A stretch of DNA of 64,000 nt from Nocardioides sp. (GTDB lineage: Bacteria > Actinomycetota > Actinomycetes > Propionibacteriales > Nocardioidaceae): contig NZ_JASBRN010000071.1 in assembly GCF_030149505.1 (NCBI RefSeq), positions 1-64,000 of the forward strand. Reading direction: 5' to 3'. A model generated the notes under the pieces. That model saw nothing but the letters and a program-made list of their open reading frames with translations. It was not told where the DNA came from and searched no databases. Shown here piece after piece: positions 55,375 through 64,000 of the stretch (position 1 is its first letter; every line of letters starts with the position of its first letter). The translations under genes were made by a program, and so were the position numbers.

Positions 55375-56418
55375 TCAGGAGCGCGGCTGCTCCTCGGCCG
55401 CGGCCGCCTCGGCGACCTCCGCGGCCGGCTCGCCGCGGTGCCACACGACCCGCTGCGGGAACGGGATCTCGATGCCCTCGTGGTCGAAGCGGTTCTTGAT
55501 CCGCATCCGCATCTCACGCGCGATGCCCCACTGCAGCCCGGGTGCGGTCTTGAGCGCGACGCGCACGAGGATCCCGTCGATGCCGAGGTCCTGCACGCCC
55601 CACACCGAGGGCTCCTCCAGGATCTCGCCCTTGAAGTCCTCGTCGTCCCACAGGTCGTGGGCGACGTCCTCGAGCACGCGGCGCACCTTCGTGAGGTCCT
55701 CGCCGTAGCCGACCGAGACGTCCAGCACGGTGCGCGCCCAGTTCTGGCTCATGTTGCCGACCCGGCTGATCTCGCCGTTGCGGACGTACCAGACGGTGCC
55801 GTTGATGTCGCGCAGCCGGGTGACGCGCAGCGAGACCGCCTCGACCGTGCCGACGGTGCCGTCGAGGTCGACCTCGTCGCCCACGCCGTACTGGTCCTCG
55901 AAGATCATGAAGACGCCCGAGAGGAAGTCGCTCACGAGCGACTGGGCGCCGAAGCCGAGGGCGATGCCGACGATGCCGGCACTGGCGATGATCGGGGCGA
56001 TGTTGACGCCGATCTCGCTCAGCATCATCGTGCCGACGATCGCCAGCAGCACACCGGTGATGACCGACTTCAGCAGGCTGCCCATGGTCCTAGCGCGCTG
56101 CACCCGCCGGTTGAACGTCGCGGCGTCCCGGGCCACCGTCGCCTTGCCGCGTCGCCGGGAGAACTTCCCGATGTGGTCGGGCAGCACCCCTTCCTGGGCG
56201 CGGCTGACCAGCCGGTCGACCAGGCGGTGCAGCACCCACCGCAGGCCCAGGCCGAGCAGGAGCAGCCCCATCAGCTGCAACGGGGTGCCGATGAACAGGT
56301 CGGCAGCGGTGGCGAGGGTCTGGTTGTCGGTGCGGCCGAGGACCCACGTGCACACCTGCTCGTCGTCCGCGCACGTCTCGGCCAGGGGCAGGGCCAGGAA
56401 AGGCGTGTGTGGTGGCAT
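55375..56418 (-). CDS. MscS family mechanosensitive channel
   Basis: 347 residues. Three hydrophobic helices lie near residues 45-65, 110-130 and 138-158; the third has the Gly/Ala-rich pore pattern ASAGIVGIALGFGAQSLVSDFLSG. The beta domain (VGDEVDLDGTVGTVEAVSLRVTRLRDING) and the C-terminal alpha/beta domain follow, with an Ala/Glu-rich tail. It releases solutes under osmotic downshock. CGGTTTACT lies 7 nt before the ATG, as in the CHAP gene at 60143. Confidence 0.92.
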   Translation of the reverse strand: MPPHTPFLALPLAETCADDEQVCTWVLGRTDNQTLATAADLFIGTPLQLMGLLLLGLGLRWVLHRLVDRLVSRAQEGVLPDHIGKFSRRRGKATVARDAATFNRRVQRARTMGSLLKSVITGVLLAIVGTMMLSEIGVNIAPIIASAGIVGIALGFGAQSLVSDFLSGVFMIFEDQYGVGDEVDLDGTVGTVEAVSLRVTRLRDINGTVWYVRNGEISRVGNMSQNWARTVLDVSVGYGEDLTKVRRVLEDVAHDLWDDEDFKGEILEEPSVWGVQDLGIDGILVRVALKTAPGLQWGIAREMRMRIKNRFDHEGIEIPFPQRVVWHRGEPAAEVAEAAAAEEQPRS

Positions 56419-56425
56419 GCCGGCC

Positions 56426-56434
56426 AGTAAACCG
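56426..56434 (-). promoter_or_regulatory. CGGTTTACT box before mscS
   Basis: On the minus strand, 7 nt before ATG 56418. The same 9-mer occurs 8 nt before the CHAP gene start. Confidence 0.4.
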
Positions 56435-56541
56435 GGATCGCGCCGCCGAGCCGAACCACCCGCCCGTGGGGCCGGGTGCGAGCCCGGTCACGTCCGGGTC
56501 CGCTCCCGCGGGACCGGCTCGGACGCGTGCCCGCCAGCCAC

Positions 56542-56547
56542 TATCCT
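56542..56547 (+). promoter_or_regulatory. -10 box of the small membrane protein gene
   Basis: TATCCT 7 nt before GTG 56555; leaderless. Confidence 0.55.
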
Positions 56548-56554
56548 GGCGCGC

Positions 56555-56908
56555 GTGACCCCGTTCGTGAACCTCGCCCGCCGTGGCCTCGCCGTCGCCC
56601 TCGCCGCCGTCACCGTCGCGCTGCTGACCGCCGTCCCGGCCGCCGCCGAGGTGCCCGTCGGCTGGTCGGAGCCCGACCCGGTCGACCCGACGTTCGTGAT
56701 CCTCATCGCGGTGCTGCTGCCGATCGGCCTGGCCGTCCTGCTCACCGCGTTCGTCTACGGTCCGCCGCTGGCCCGCGGGGAGAGCGTGAAGCCGCACGCC
56801 CCCCAGGTCGAGAACCAGTGGATCGGCGGCCCGCGCAAGACCGCCGGCGAGCTCGCCGGCCCCGACGGCGACGACTCCCAGTCGGGTGGGGCCAGTGCCC
56901 GCTGGTGA
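56555..56908 (+). CDS. small membrane protein, unknown function
   Basis: 117 residues: a signal-like first hydrophobic segment (RRGLAVALAAVTVALLTAVPAAA), a short exposed loop, a second transmembrane helix (FVILIAVLLPIGLAVLLTAFVY), and an acidic/Gly-rich cytoplasmic tail. It overlaps the DUF5130 gene, and the two are probably one unit. The family is not recognised with confidence. Confidence 0.72.
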   Translation: MTPFVNLARRGLAVALAAVTVALLTAVPAAAEVPVGWSEPDPVDPTFVILIAVLLPIGLAVLLTAFVYGPPLARGESVKPHAPQVENQWIGGPRKTAGELAGPDGDDSQSGGASARW

Positions 56909-57284
56909 TCCCTTCTCCGCCCGCGAGCACGCCCTGCTCGACGCGACGATCCGTCGTGCGGAGCAGACCTGCCGGGCCGAGATCTCGGTCTTCGTCGGCA
57001 ACGTCGACGGCGAGGACCCGCGGGCCTTCGCGACCCGCCTGCACAACACCCTGGTCGCCCCCGCGCGCAGCATCGTCGTGATGGTCGACCCGACCCGTCG
57101 CCTGCTCGAGGTCGTGACCGGCGGCGACGTACGTCGTCACCTCAGCGACGCCGCCGTCGAGCTGGTCGTGCTGCACATGCGCACCGACTTCGCCAACGGC
57201 GACCTGGCCGGCGGCCTGCGGCGCGGCATCGAGATGCTCGCCGAGCGGGCCCGGCCCCCGCAGCTCCCCGCCGCCCGCGGCTGA
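56895..57284 (+). CDS. DUF5130 (TPM-like) protein
   Basis: About 130 residues. FSAREHALLDATIRRAEQTCRAEISVFVGNVDG, ARSIVVMVDPTRRLLEVVTGGDVRRHLSDAAVELVVL and a C-terminal helix fit DUF5130, a family related to the TPM domain. It overlaps the upstream gene by 14 bp (GTG 56895; GTG 56886 is also possible), so translation is coupled. The role is unknown; TPM-type domains occur in envelope and photosystem-repair proteins. Confidence 0.75.
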   Translation: MPAGDPFSAREHALLDATIRRAEQTCRAEISVFVGNVDGEDPRAFATRLHNTLVAPARSIVVMVDPTRRLLEVVTGGDVRRHLSDAAVELVVLHMRTDFANGDLAGGLRRGIEMLAERARPPQLPAARG

Positions 57285-57289
57285 CCGCC

Positions 57290-57404
57290 GAGCCGTCACT
57301 TCCGCACCGCCGAGCCGTCACTTTCGAACCAACGAGCCGTCACCTCCGCACACCGATCGGTGCGGAAGTGACGGCTCGAGGGTTCAGAACCGCCGGTTCG
57401 GCGG
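57290..57404. repeat. clustered word repeat and hairpins before pepN end
   Basis: The word GAGCCGTCACTTCCGCAC occurs as direct copies at 57290, 57312 (diverged) and 57334 (one change), then once inverted at 57360-57377. The third copy and the inverted copy form an 18-bp stem around CACCGATCG-type loop. A second small hairpin (ACCGCC/GGCGGT) follows at about 57390-57404. It lies between convergent DUF5130 and pepN genes and probably ends both transcripts. Confidence 0.8.
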
Positions 57405-57408
57405 TGGG

Positions 57409-59964
57409 TCAGCGGGCGGCGTCGCAGGCCTGGGCGGCCAGGGCCCGCTCGACGTCGGCCAGGTTCTCCTGCACGTAGCGCTTGGCCGGGGCCGGCGCCT
57501 CGCTGGTGTCCAGCCACTCGCGCACCCGGGTGACGAGCGCGTCCGAGGCCAGGGTCACCGGGAAGATGTAGTCCAGGACAGCGGAGGCGCGGTGGGTGCC
57601 GAGGCTCTCCCAGACGGTCTCCGCTGCCGAGAGGTACTCCTCGACGTACGGCGCCAGCAGCTCCTCCTGACCGGCCCGGGGGAAGGCGAGCGTGATCGAG
57701 CGCGCGGTCTCGTTGGGTGTGGAGGAGTCGAGCACCGCGAGCCGCCACGCCTCGTGCTTGGCCTCGGCGTCGGGCTGGGCGGCCCGGGCCGCGGCCGCGT
57801 GCTCCTGGCCGGAGATGGTGGTGTCGGTGCCGAGCTCGTCCTCGATCCGCGAGCCGGCGCGACCGGCGGCGGCGAGCGAGGTGATAAGGCTCCAGCGCAG
57901 GTCCTGGTCGACGGCGAGGCCCTCGAGGACCTCGGTGCCGTCGAGCAGGCCGGCCACCCAGGTGAGCGCCTCCTCGGAGCGGGCGGCCCCGGCGTACGCG
58001 CGGACGAAGGTGAGCTGCTGGTCCGAGCCGGCCTCGGCGGCCAGCGCCAGCTCGCGCAGCCCCTGCTCCCAGCGGGTGCGCAGCGCGTCACGGTGCTCCG
58101 GCGCGGAGTAGAGAGTGGCGGCCGTGGCGGCGGTCGCGGGGATCCGTGAGACGCCCCAGGCGTCGGTCTCCTGGCCGATGTTGGCCAGCACCAGCTCGAC
58201 GTAGTCGGTCGCCGGCATCTCCGCATCGCGGGTCATGTCCCACGCCGCGCCCCACACCAGCGCGCGGGCCAGGGAGTCGTCGAGGCGCGAGAGGCCCTCG
58301 ATGGCGGTGGCGCGCGAGCGCTCGTCGAGGCGGATCTTGGCGTAGGTCAGGTCCGCGTCGTTGAGCAGCAGCAGGTCGGGCTGGGTCTCGCCGACGAGCT
58401 CGGCGATCTCGGTCAGCTCGCCCTCGACGTCGGTCTCGACGTAGCGGGTGCGGACCAGCGAGGTGCGCGCGTCGTTCCAGGAGTAGCAGCCGATCCCGAT
58501 GCGGTGGCGGCGCAGCGTCGGCCAGTCCGGGTGCGCGGTCTGGCGCACGGCCAGCCGCTCGTAGGTCCCGTCGGTGGCGAGCGAGAACTCCGGGGCCAGG
58601 GTGTTGACGCCCGCGGTCTGCAGCCACTCCTGGGCCCACGAGGTGAGCTCGCGGCCCGAGGCCTTCTCGAGCGCAGCCAGCAGGTCGGTGAACTCGGAGT
58701 TTCCGAAGGCGAAGTCCTTGAAGTACTGCCGGATGCCGGCGATGAAGTCCTCGATGCCGACCCAGGCCACCAGCTGCTTGAGCACCGAGGCGCCCTTGGC
58801 GTAGGTGATCATGTCGAAGTTGACCTCGACCGCGTGCAGGTCGTGGTTGTCCGCCGCGATCGGGTGCGTCGAGGGCATCTGGTCCTGACGGTAGCCGGTC
58901 TGCTTGCGCGCGTTGGCGAAGCCGGTCCAGGCGTCGGTGTACTCGGTGGCCTCGACCTCGGCGTGGTAGCAGGCCCACTCGGCGAAGGACTCGTTGAGCC
59001 AGAGGTCGTCCCACCACTTCATGGTCACGAGGTCGCCGAACCACATGTGCGCCATCTCGTGCAGGATCACCGAGGCGCGGAACTCGTAGAACGAGCGCGG
59101 CTGGCGGGAGCGGGGGAGGTACTCGTCGCGCAGCGTCACGGCGCCGGCGTTCTCCATCGCGCCCATGTTGTACTCCGGCACGTAGAGCTGGTCGTACTTG
59201 CCGAACGGGTAGGGGAAGTCGAAGAGCTCCTCGAAGAACTCGAAGCCCTGGCGGGTCAGTGCGACGATCTCGGCGCGGTCGCGCTCGAGGTACTCCACCA
59301 GCGACTGGCGGCAGTAGTGGCCCAGCGGGATGGTGCCGTGCTTGCCCTCGTAGGTGTCCTGCACCTCGTGGTACTCACCGGCGATGAGCGCGGTGATGTA
59401 GGTCGACATCTTCTCGGTGGGCTCGAAGGCAAACAGCGCCTTGCCCTCGCCCAGCGGCTGCGGCTCGGGGGAGGGGGCGTTGGCGACGACCTTCCAGTCC
59501 TCGGGCGCGACGACGCGGAAGGTGAAGACCGACTTCAGGTCCGGCTGCTCGAAGGTGGTGAAGACGCGGCGGGCGTCGGGCACCTCGAACTGGCTGTAGA
59601 GGTAGACCCGGCCGTCGACGGGGTCCACGAAGCGGTGCAGGCCCTCACCGGTGTGGGAGTACGTGCAGTCGGCGCGGACGACGAGGGTGTTCTCGGCCTG
59701 CAGTCCCTCGAGGGTGATCCGGCTGTCGGCGTACGCCGTGGTCGGGTCGATGCTCTCTCCGTTGAGAGTGATCTCGTGCACCGTCGCGCCGACGAGGTCG
59801 GCGAAGGTGCTCGCGCCGGGCTCCCGGCAGGAGAACTCGAGGGTGGTCGTGGAGGCGAAGGTCTTCTCGCCCGTCGTGAGGTCCAGGTCGATGGTGTACG
59901 ACGTGACGTCGAGGAGGGCGGCGCGGGTGGCCGCCTCGTCCCGCGTGAGGTTGGTTCCAGGCAT
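57409..59964 (-). CDS. pepN: aminopeptidase N
   Basis: 851-residue M1 zinc aminopeptidase. The exopeptidase motif GAMENAGA is at about 268-275, and the zinc site is HEMAH (His302, Glu303, His306) with Glu325 (WLNESFAEW). The N-terminal beta domain and C-terminal helical ERAP1-like domain are full length. It is cytoplasmic and removes N-terminal residues from peptides; compare Rv2467. ATG 59964 is preferred because earlier in-frame starts add a Pro-rich piece. Confidence 0.95.
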   Translation of the reverse strand: MPGTNLTRDEAATRAALLDVTSYTIDLDLTTGEKTFASTTTLEFSCREPGASTFADLVGATVHEITLNGESIDPTTAYADSRITLEGLQAENTLVVRADCTYSHTGEGLHRFVDPVDGRVYLYSQFEVPDARRVFTTFEQPDLKSVFTFRVVAPEDWKVVANAPSPEPQPLGEGKALFAFEPTEKMSTYITALIAGEYHEVQDTYEGKHGTIPLGHYCRQSLVEYLERDRAEIVALTRQGFEFFEELFDFPYPFGKYDQLYVPEYNMGAMENAGAVTLRDEYLPRSRQPRSFYEFRASVILHEMAHMWFGDLVTMKWWDDLWLNESFAEWACYHAEVEATEYTDAWTGFANARKQTGYRQDQMPSTHPIAADNHDLHAVEVNFDMITYAKGASVLKQLVAWVGIEDFIAGIRQYFKDFAFGNSEFTDLLAALEKASGRELTSWAQEWLQTAGVNTLAPEFSLATDGTYERLAVRQTAHPDWPTLRRHRIGIGCYSWNDARTSLVRTRYVETDVEGELTEIAELVGETQPDLLLLNDADLTYAKIRLDERSRATAIEGLSRLDDSLARALVWGAAWDMTRDAEMPATDYVELVLANIGQETDAWGVSRIPATAATAATLYSAPEHRDALRTRWEQGLRELALAAEAGSDQQLTFVRAYAGAARSEEALTWVAGLLDGTEVLEGLAVDQDLRWSLITSLAAAGRAGSRIEDELGTDTTISGQEHAAAARAAQPDAEAKHEAWRLAVLDSSTPNETARSITLAFPRAGQEELLAPYVEEYLSAAETVWESLGTHRASAVLDYIFPVTLASDALVTRVREWLDTSEAPAPAKRYVQENLADVERALAAQACDAAR

Positions 59965-60077
59965 GCCGCCGATCATGTCACCGCCTGTCGAGCGCCTTTC
60001 GGGGGGAGCGGGACCCATGGGTGACGGCGCCGCACCTGCGCCACGGGAGGGGCACGAGTGGTCCGGGTGACAGGTGG

Positions 60078-60098
60078 GACCAATGTGAAAATTTGGTC
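60078..60098. promoter_or_regulatory. dyad GACCAA-N9-TTGGTC
   Basis: A perfect 6-bp inverted repeat (60078-60083 with 60093-60098) around an AT-rich 9-bp centre, in the divergent pepN-CHAP intergenic region. It is 45 bp before the CHAP start. Confidence 0.45.
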
Positions 60099-60125
60099 TC
60101 GATCGGCGTGTCGGTGCTTGACATG

Positions 60126-60134
60126 CGGTTTACT
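60126..60134 (+). promoter_or_regulatory. CGGTTTACT box before the CHAP gene
   Basis: It lies 8 nt before GTG 60143, the same 9-mer and place as at the mscS gene. Confidence 0.4.
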
Positions 60135-60142
60135 CGCCCCTC

Positions 60143-61822
60143 GTGACCAGGATCCGCAGGCTCGTCGGGGCTCTCGCCGCAGCACTTCTCGTGCTCGCCG
60201 GTCTCCTGGTCGTCCCCTCGCCCGTCGCCACTGCGGCCCAGACCGAGCTCTGCTCGGGCTACGCCGGGTGCGCGGAGAAGGGCTACGGCAACCGCGGGTA
60301 CCGCGCCGAGAGCGACCGCATGTGGTGGCGGATGTACACCGGCCACAACTGCACCAACTACGTCGCCTTCCGGATGGTGCAGAGCGGCATGTCGCCCGAG
60401 CGACCCTGGGAGGGCAGCGGCAACGCCTCGAACTGGGGCCACGCGATGTCGCGCATCACCGACGACGTCCCGATGGTCGGCTCCGTGGCGTGGTGGGACA
60501 GCAACCAGGGCTACGCCGGCTCGAACGGCCACGTCGCCTACGTCGAGCGGGTGGTCTCCCCACGCGAGATCATCGTGTCCGAGGACTTCTGGGGCGGCGA
60601 CTTCCACTGGCGCCGCATCACCAAGGGCGACTCCTACTGGCCCAACGGGTTCATCCACTTCAACGACAAGGCCGTGGAGCCGGTCGAGAAGCCGACCATC
60701 ACCGGCGAGGCCGCCGTCGGCGAGACCCTCACCGCCACCACGGGCGAGTGGACCCCTGCGGCCAGGCGTCGGATCCAGTGGTACGCCGCCGGCAAGCCGA
60801 TCCCCGGCGCCACCGAGGCCACGTTCACCCCCAGCCCGGCCCAGCGTCGGATGCGCCTGAGCGTCGAGGTCCTCGCCACGCGCAAGGGGTACGCCGAGGG
60901 GCGGGCCAGCTCGCCGCGCAGCCCGAAGGTGCAGCCGGGCACCCTGACGGCCGTCGCCCAGCCGCGGGTCGAGGGGACCCCGCGCGTCGAGGAGGTGCTC
61001 ACCCTCGACCGGGGCGCGACCTCCCCGGCCGCCGACCGCACCACAGTGCGTTGGCTGGCCGACGGCGAGCCGGTCCGTGGCGCCGAGGGCGACCGGTTGC
61101 GCCTGACCCCCGACCTGGTCGGCGCGCGGATCACCGCCGAGGTGGTCTCGCTCCGCGAGGGCTACCACGACCTCGTCACGACTGCCGAGGCCAGCGGTCG
61201 GGTGGAGCCGGGCCGGATCCGCACCGACCGGGACTGGTCCCTCAGCGGGACGCCCGCCCGGGGCGAGCGGCTCGTGGTCGACCCGGGCCGCGTGGTCAGC
61301 CCCAGCGACGCTGCGGTCACCTACACCTGGCTGCGCGACGGCGAGCCGATCGGTCGCCCGCAGCCGGCCGAGGACGGTGCGAAGGTCCTGCGCCACCGTC
61401 TCACCTCCGAGGACGTCGGCCGCGTGGTCGGCGTGCGGGTCGAGGTCAGCCGCTCAGGATACGAGACCCTCACCCGCGTCTTGGAGGCCGAGCGCCGCAC
61501 GACGACGACGTCGCGCACCGAGGTCGCGGCCCGTGCCCTGGTCGAGGACGTCGGCACCAAGCGGAAGCCGGACGTGCAGCGGCGCGTGGTCGTCGACGTG
61601 ACAGTCGAGGCCCCGGGCGTCGAGGGTCCCTCGGGTCCCGTGGTGGTCCGTCTCGACGGCCGCGAGGTCGAGGGCCGGCTCGAGGGCGGGGTGCTGCGGC
61701 TGGTGCTGCGCGACGTCAGCCCCGGCAAGCACGTCGTGCGCGTGCAGTACCTCGGCACCGAGGTCGTCGAGGGCTCGCGGTCGAGCACCACCGTCCGGGT
61801 GGCCAAGCGTCCGGCGGAATAG
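60143..61822 (+). CDS. secreted CHAP-domain cell-wall hydrolase
   Basis: 559 residues. A signal peptide (about 1-32) leads into a CHAP amidase domain with catalytic Cys70 (HNCTNYVAF), His130 (NGHVAYVE) and an acidic partner near residue 146. Three Ig-like repeats follow (about 176-420), each with a WLRDGEPI- or [12 protein letters not shown] core, the same module as in the DUF3152 protein. A last domain ([14 protein letters not shown] to [10 protein letters not shown]) ends it. It should cleave peptidoglycan during growth or division. GTG 60143. Confidence 0.9.
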   Translation: MTRIRRLVGALAAALLVLAGLLVVPSPVATAAQTELCSGYAGCAEKGYGNRGYRAESDRMWWRMYTGHNCTNYVAFRMVQSGMSPERPWEGSGNASNWGHAMSRITDDVPMVGSVAWWDSNQGYAGSNGHVAYVERVVSPREIIVSEDFWGGDFHWRRITKGDSYWPNGFIHFNDKAVEPVEKPTITGEAAVGETLTATTGEWTPAARRRIQWYAAGKPIPGATEATFTPSPAQRRMRLSVEVLATRKGYAEGRASSPRSPKVQPGTLTAVAQPRVEGTPRVEEVLTLDRGATSPAADRTTVRWLADGEPVRGAEGDRLRLTPDLVGARITAEVVSLREGYHDLVTTAEASGRVEPGRIRTDRDWSLSGTPARGERLVVDPGRVVSPSDAAVTYTWLRDGEPIGRPQPAEDGAKVLRHRLTSEDVGRVVGVRVEVSRSGYETLTRVLEAERRTTTTSRTEVAARALVEDVGTKRKPDVQRRVVVDVTVEAPGVEGPSGPVVVRLDGREVEGRLEGGVLRLVLRDVSPGKHVVRVQYLGTEVVEGSRSSTTVRVAKRPAE

Positions 61823-61851
61823 TCCGCGCCCTCCGGGCGCTGGAGCCGGTC

Positions 61852-62451
61852 ATGGACAAGGCTGACTTCTGGTTCGACCCGCTCTGCCCGTTCGCCTGGA
61901 TCACCTCGCGCTGGATCCTCGAGGTCGAGAAGGTCCGCGACGTCGAGGTGTCCTGGCACCAGATGTCCCTGGCCTACCTCAACCAGGACAAGGACATCCC
62001 CGACTCCTACCGCGAGATGCTCAAGGACGCCTGGGGTCCCGTGCGGGTCGTCCGCGCCGCCATCGAGCAGGGTGGCCAGGAGATCGTGCTGCCGCTCTAC
62101 ACGGCGATGGGGACGCGCATCCACGACGACGGTCGCGGAGCCACCAAGGAGGTCGCCGCCGAGGCGCTCGCCGAGGTCGGCCTCGACGCCGGCCTGATCG
62201 ACGCCTGGGACGACTCCTCCTACGACGCCGCCATCGCCGAGTCCCACCACCGCGGGATGGACCAGGTCGGTGACGACGTGGGGACGCCGACCATCGCGGT
62301 CAACGGCACCGCCTTCTTCGGCCCGGTGCTCACCTCGATCCCGCGCGGCGAGGAGGCCGGCAAGGTCTGGGACGGCGCGGTCCTGCTCGCGGGCTACCCG
62401 TACTTCTTCGAGCTCAAGCGCTCGCGGACGGCCGAGCTCAACTTCAGCTGA
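61852..62451 (+). CDS. Rv2466c-like mycothiol-dependent oxidoreductase
   Basis: 199-residue DsbA-fold protein that closely follows Rv2466c of M. tuberculosis ([36 protein letters not shown]). The active site is CPFA, so only Cys12 remains; the partner Cys of Rv2466c is Ala. Rv2466c reduces nitro compounds with mycothiol. It follows the CHAP gene by 29 nt. Confidence 0.9.
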   Translation: MDKADFWFDPLCPFAWITSRWILEVEKVRDVEVSWHQMSLAYLNQDKDIPDSYREMLKDAWGPVRVVRAAIEQGGQEIVLPLYTAMGTRIHDDGRGATKEVAAEALAEVGLDAGLIDAWDDSSYDAAIAESHHRGMDQVGDDVGTPTIAVNGTAFFGPVLTSIPRGEEAGKVWDGAVLLAGYPYFFELKRSRTAELNFS

Positions 62452-62476
62452 ATTCGGCCGACCGGGCCGCCGCGCC

Positions 62477-63676
62477 TCAGCCGAGCCCCACGCGGTGCTC
62501 GTCGAGCGCGGCGGCCCGCAGGTCGTCCATGATCGCCGCGAGCCGCTCGCGCACCCGTCGGTGGTCCTCGCCCCAGTGGGCGATGTCGGCCAGCGCCAGC
62601 TCCACGACCTCCGCGAGGGTCGGCTGGCGCAGGACGAGCCGCACCGTCCCCTCGTCGTCGGACCGCACCGGCCAGGTCGCCGGTGCGGTGACCATGCGGC
62701 GCAGCAGGTCGTGCAGCTGGTCGAGCACCTGCACGGCCGTCGTCGGGTCGTTGATCCCCGGGGACAGGGCGCGCTCGGCGATGTCGACCAGTCGGCGGAT
62801 GCCGTAGCCCAGGTCCTGGTCCATGGTGCGCTCCCCGACCTGGGAGACCAGCGCCAGCACGGCCTCCTCCGAGGGCGTGTCCGCCCCGGGCAGCTCGTGC
62901 ACCGCCAGCAGGGGGGACCCATGGGCGACGAACGCCCCGAGCGGCTGCAGCAGCTCGATCCGCACACCGTGCCGGCTCGCGACGCGCACGAGCGCGGCCG
63001 TGTCGAGGGCGTCCACGTAGCCGCTGCGGGGCGCCGCGAGGACCCGGACGCCCTGCGGCTCCTCGAGGACCGGGGGCGTCGTGGGCCACTGCGAGCACTG
63101 CCCGTCGGCGAGCAGGTCGCGGGACTGCTGGGCCGTGTTCTGGAGGATCCGTGCCACCCCGATCGAGGTGGCGATGTGGTGGATGTAGGCGAGGAACATC
63201 CCCACCGCCCCGAGGACGAGGAGGAAGGCGAGCGAGATCGCCAGCCCCGGCTGCTCCTGGCCGTCCCGCACCGCCCGCAGCACGACGAGGGCGTAGACGA
63301 AGGAGGCGGCGAAGAGTCCCAACGTGTGCTGGGTCGTCCGGTCGCCGAGGAAGGCCTGGAGGACGCGGGGGCTGTACTGGCTGCTGGCCAGCTGCAGCAC
63401 CACCATGGTGATGGAGAAGACCAGGCCGGTCACCGAGATCATGGCGCCGGCGATGGTGGACAGCATCGTGCGCGCGCCCTCGGCGCCCCCCTCGAAGACC
63501 AGCGAGGAGCCCGGCAGCCACGAGGACTCGGCGCTCGGGAGCACGAGCCCGACCGCGACGGCGAGCAGGCACCACGTCGCGGGGACGACCCAGAAGGGGC
63601 GCAGGAGGTGTCCGGCGCGACGCGCGAGCGAGGACTGCTCGGCGCGCACGGGCAGGGGGATGACCGTCGGCTGCAT
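62477..63676 (-). CDS. DUF2254 membrane protein
   Basis: 399 residues. Four hydrophobic helices lie in the N-terminal half (FWVVPATWCLLAVAVGLVL, MISVTGLVFSITMVVLQLASSQYSPRVL and two more near 135-185); the SPRVL segment after helix 2 is typical of DUF2254. The C-terminal half is soluble (SGYVDALDTAALVRVASRHG, ERALSPGINDPTTAVQVLDQL). Function unknown. ATG 63676. Confidence 0.87.
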   Translation of the reverse strand: MQPTVIPLPVRAEQSSLARRAGHLLRPFWVVPATWCLLAVAVGLVLPSAESSWLPGSSLVFEGGAEGARTMLSTIAGAMISVTGLVFSITMVVLQLASSQYSPRVLQAFLGDRTTQHTLGLFAASFVYALVVLRAVRDGQEQPGLAISLAFLLVLGAVGMFLAYIHHIATSIGVARILQNTAQQSRDLLADGQCSQWPTTPPVLEEPQGVRVLAAPRSGYVDALDTAALVRVASRHGVRIELLQPLGAFVAHGSPLLAVHELPGADTPSEEAVLALVSQVGERTMDQDLGYGIRRLVDIAERALSPGINDPTTAVQVLDQLHDLLRRMVTAPATWPVRSDDEGTVRLVLRQPTLAEVVELALADIAHWGEDHRRVRERLAAIMDDLRAAALDEHRVGLG

Positions 63677-63788
63677 GCCCGGACTCTGCCGTACCCGGGT
63701 CGGCGGCGGGTGCGCACGGGTCCGTCGGGCCGCCTCCGCTGGCGCGACGGGGCCGAGACGGGTGGTGACAGTGTGGCCCGAGTGGCGC

Positions 63789-64000
63789 ATGATGTCCGAG
63801 ATGCAGCCACGGACTCGGGTCCCGAGGGCGCCCCTGGGGCGGCGCCTGCTCCTGCGCGCCACCGCGGGGCTGGGCGCGGTCGCCGCGCCGCTGACCGCCA
63901 CGGTGACCGGTCGTCCGGGCACCACCCTCCCCGCGTCGTACGCCGCCGGCGGCTGGCGCCTGGGCGAGACCGCCCTCGCGGGGTCGCTGCGGCGTGAGCG
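63789..64000 (+). CDS. partial exported protein, cut by the window end
   Basis: An open frame from ATG 63789 (or 63792, 63801) runs to the last base without a stop. It encodes an Arg-rich start and a hydrophobic segment (RRLLLRATAGLGAVAAPLTATV), like a signal peptide, then a Gly/Arg-containing region. No family can be assigned from about 70 residues. Confidence 0.45.
   Translation, partial: MMSEMQPRTRVPRAPLGRRLLLRATAGLGAVAAPLTATVTGRPGTTLPASYAAGGWRLGETALAGSLRRE

Noticed and set aside
57290..57404. CRISPR array
   Set aside because: The copies are too few, spaced by only a few bases, partly inverted and diverged, with no cas genes.
60117..60122. TTGACA as a -35 box for the CHAP gene
   Set aside because: A -10 box at 17 bp spacing would fall on the start codon, so it cannot serve this gene with this start.

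Overview
The window is a gene-dense (about 70% G+C), 64 kb piece of a chromosome from a high-GC actinobacterium, most likely of the Nocardioidaceae (Nocardioides-like). The evidence is the codon use, frequent GTG starts, many apparently leaderless genes (a TANNNT -10 box 6-8 nt before the start codon), mycothiol-type and actinobacteria-restricted families (DUF2017, DUF3152, DUF3618, DUF5130, a CysO/CysM/Mec cysteine pathway, an Rv2466c-like oxidoreductase), and two stretches whose gene order recalls Mycobacterium tuberculosis. I see no phage, plasmid, transposase, CRISPR or rRNA. Four tRNA genes (Leu-UAG, Lys-CUU, His-GUG, Arg-UCU) are scattered on the minus strand.

Layout. 0-7 kb: tyrosine catabolism (hpd) with a divergent Lrp-type regulator, small membrane and lipoprotein genes, an ArsR-MFS operon and an enoyl-CoA hydratase. 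7-23 kb: clpS, DUF2017, then mec-cysO-cysM, murI, an Rv1339-like phosphodiesterase, rph and rdgB. This is the M. tuberculosis Rv1331-Rv1341 order, interrupted here by secreted enzymes (a DUF3152 metalloprotease, a penicillin-acylase-type hydrolase, a phosphatase-superfamily lipoprotein) and by a two-component system divergent from an ABC exporter. 23-35 kb: tRNA-Leu, secreted lipase, bcp, GroES-like protein, a secreted Pro/Glu-linker protein with a striking tandem operator, two unknown small genes, a group-I truncated globin, a phytoene-dehydrogenase-like flavoprotein, a MASE1-PAS histidine kinase and pirin. 35-45 kb: orn, a DsbA-like protein, an adenosine-deaminase-family enzyme, a PIG-L deacetylase, a stand-alone receiver, then a 24-codon gene overlapping a cytochrome P450 and followed at once by a soluble histidine kinase, then aminopeptidase P. 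44-64 kb: PrsW protease, two membrane-associated dynamin-like GTPases, ssb, ettA, marR, thiolase, double-hotdog thioesterase, glbO, osmC, mscS, pepN, a CHAP cell-wall hydrolase, an Rv2466c-like protein and DUF2254. Much of this last part recalls M. tuberculosis Rv2466c-Rv2478c.

The best candidate for an undescribed system is at 40286-41472. A tiny basic peptide ending in a Tyr-Ala-Trp segment has a strong ribosome binding site and overlaps the start of a P450 that keeps the heme Cys and ExxR motif but lacks the usual I-helix acid/Thr pair. That arrangement fits a P450-crosslinked ribosomal peptide (RiPP) of the biarylitide/atropopeptide type, although a plain translational-coupling leader cannot be excluded. 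Other notable signals are long self-complementary hairpins at gene ends, a two-copy intergenic element whose inner stem is conserved although its sequence is not, an 11-bp-period operator, and widespread leaderless starts.
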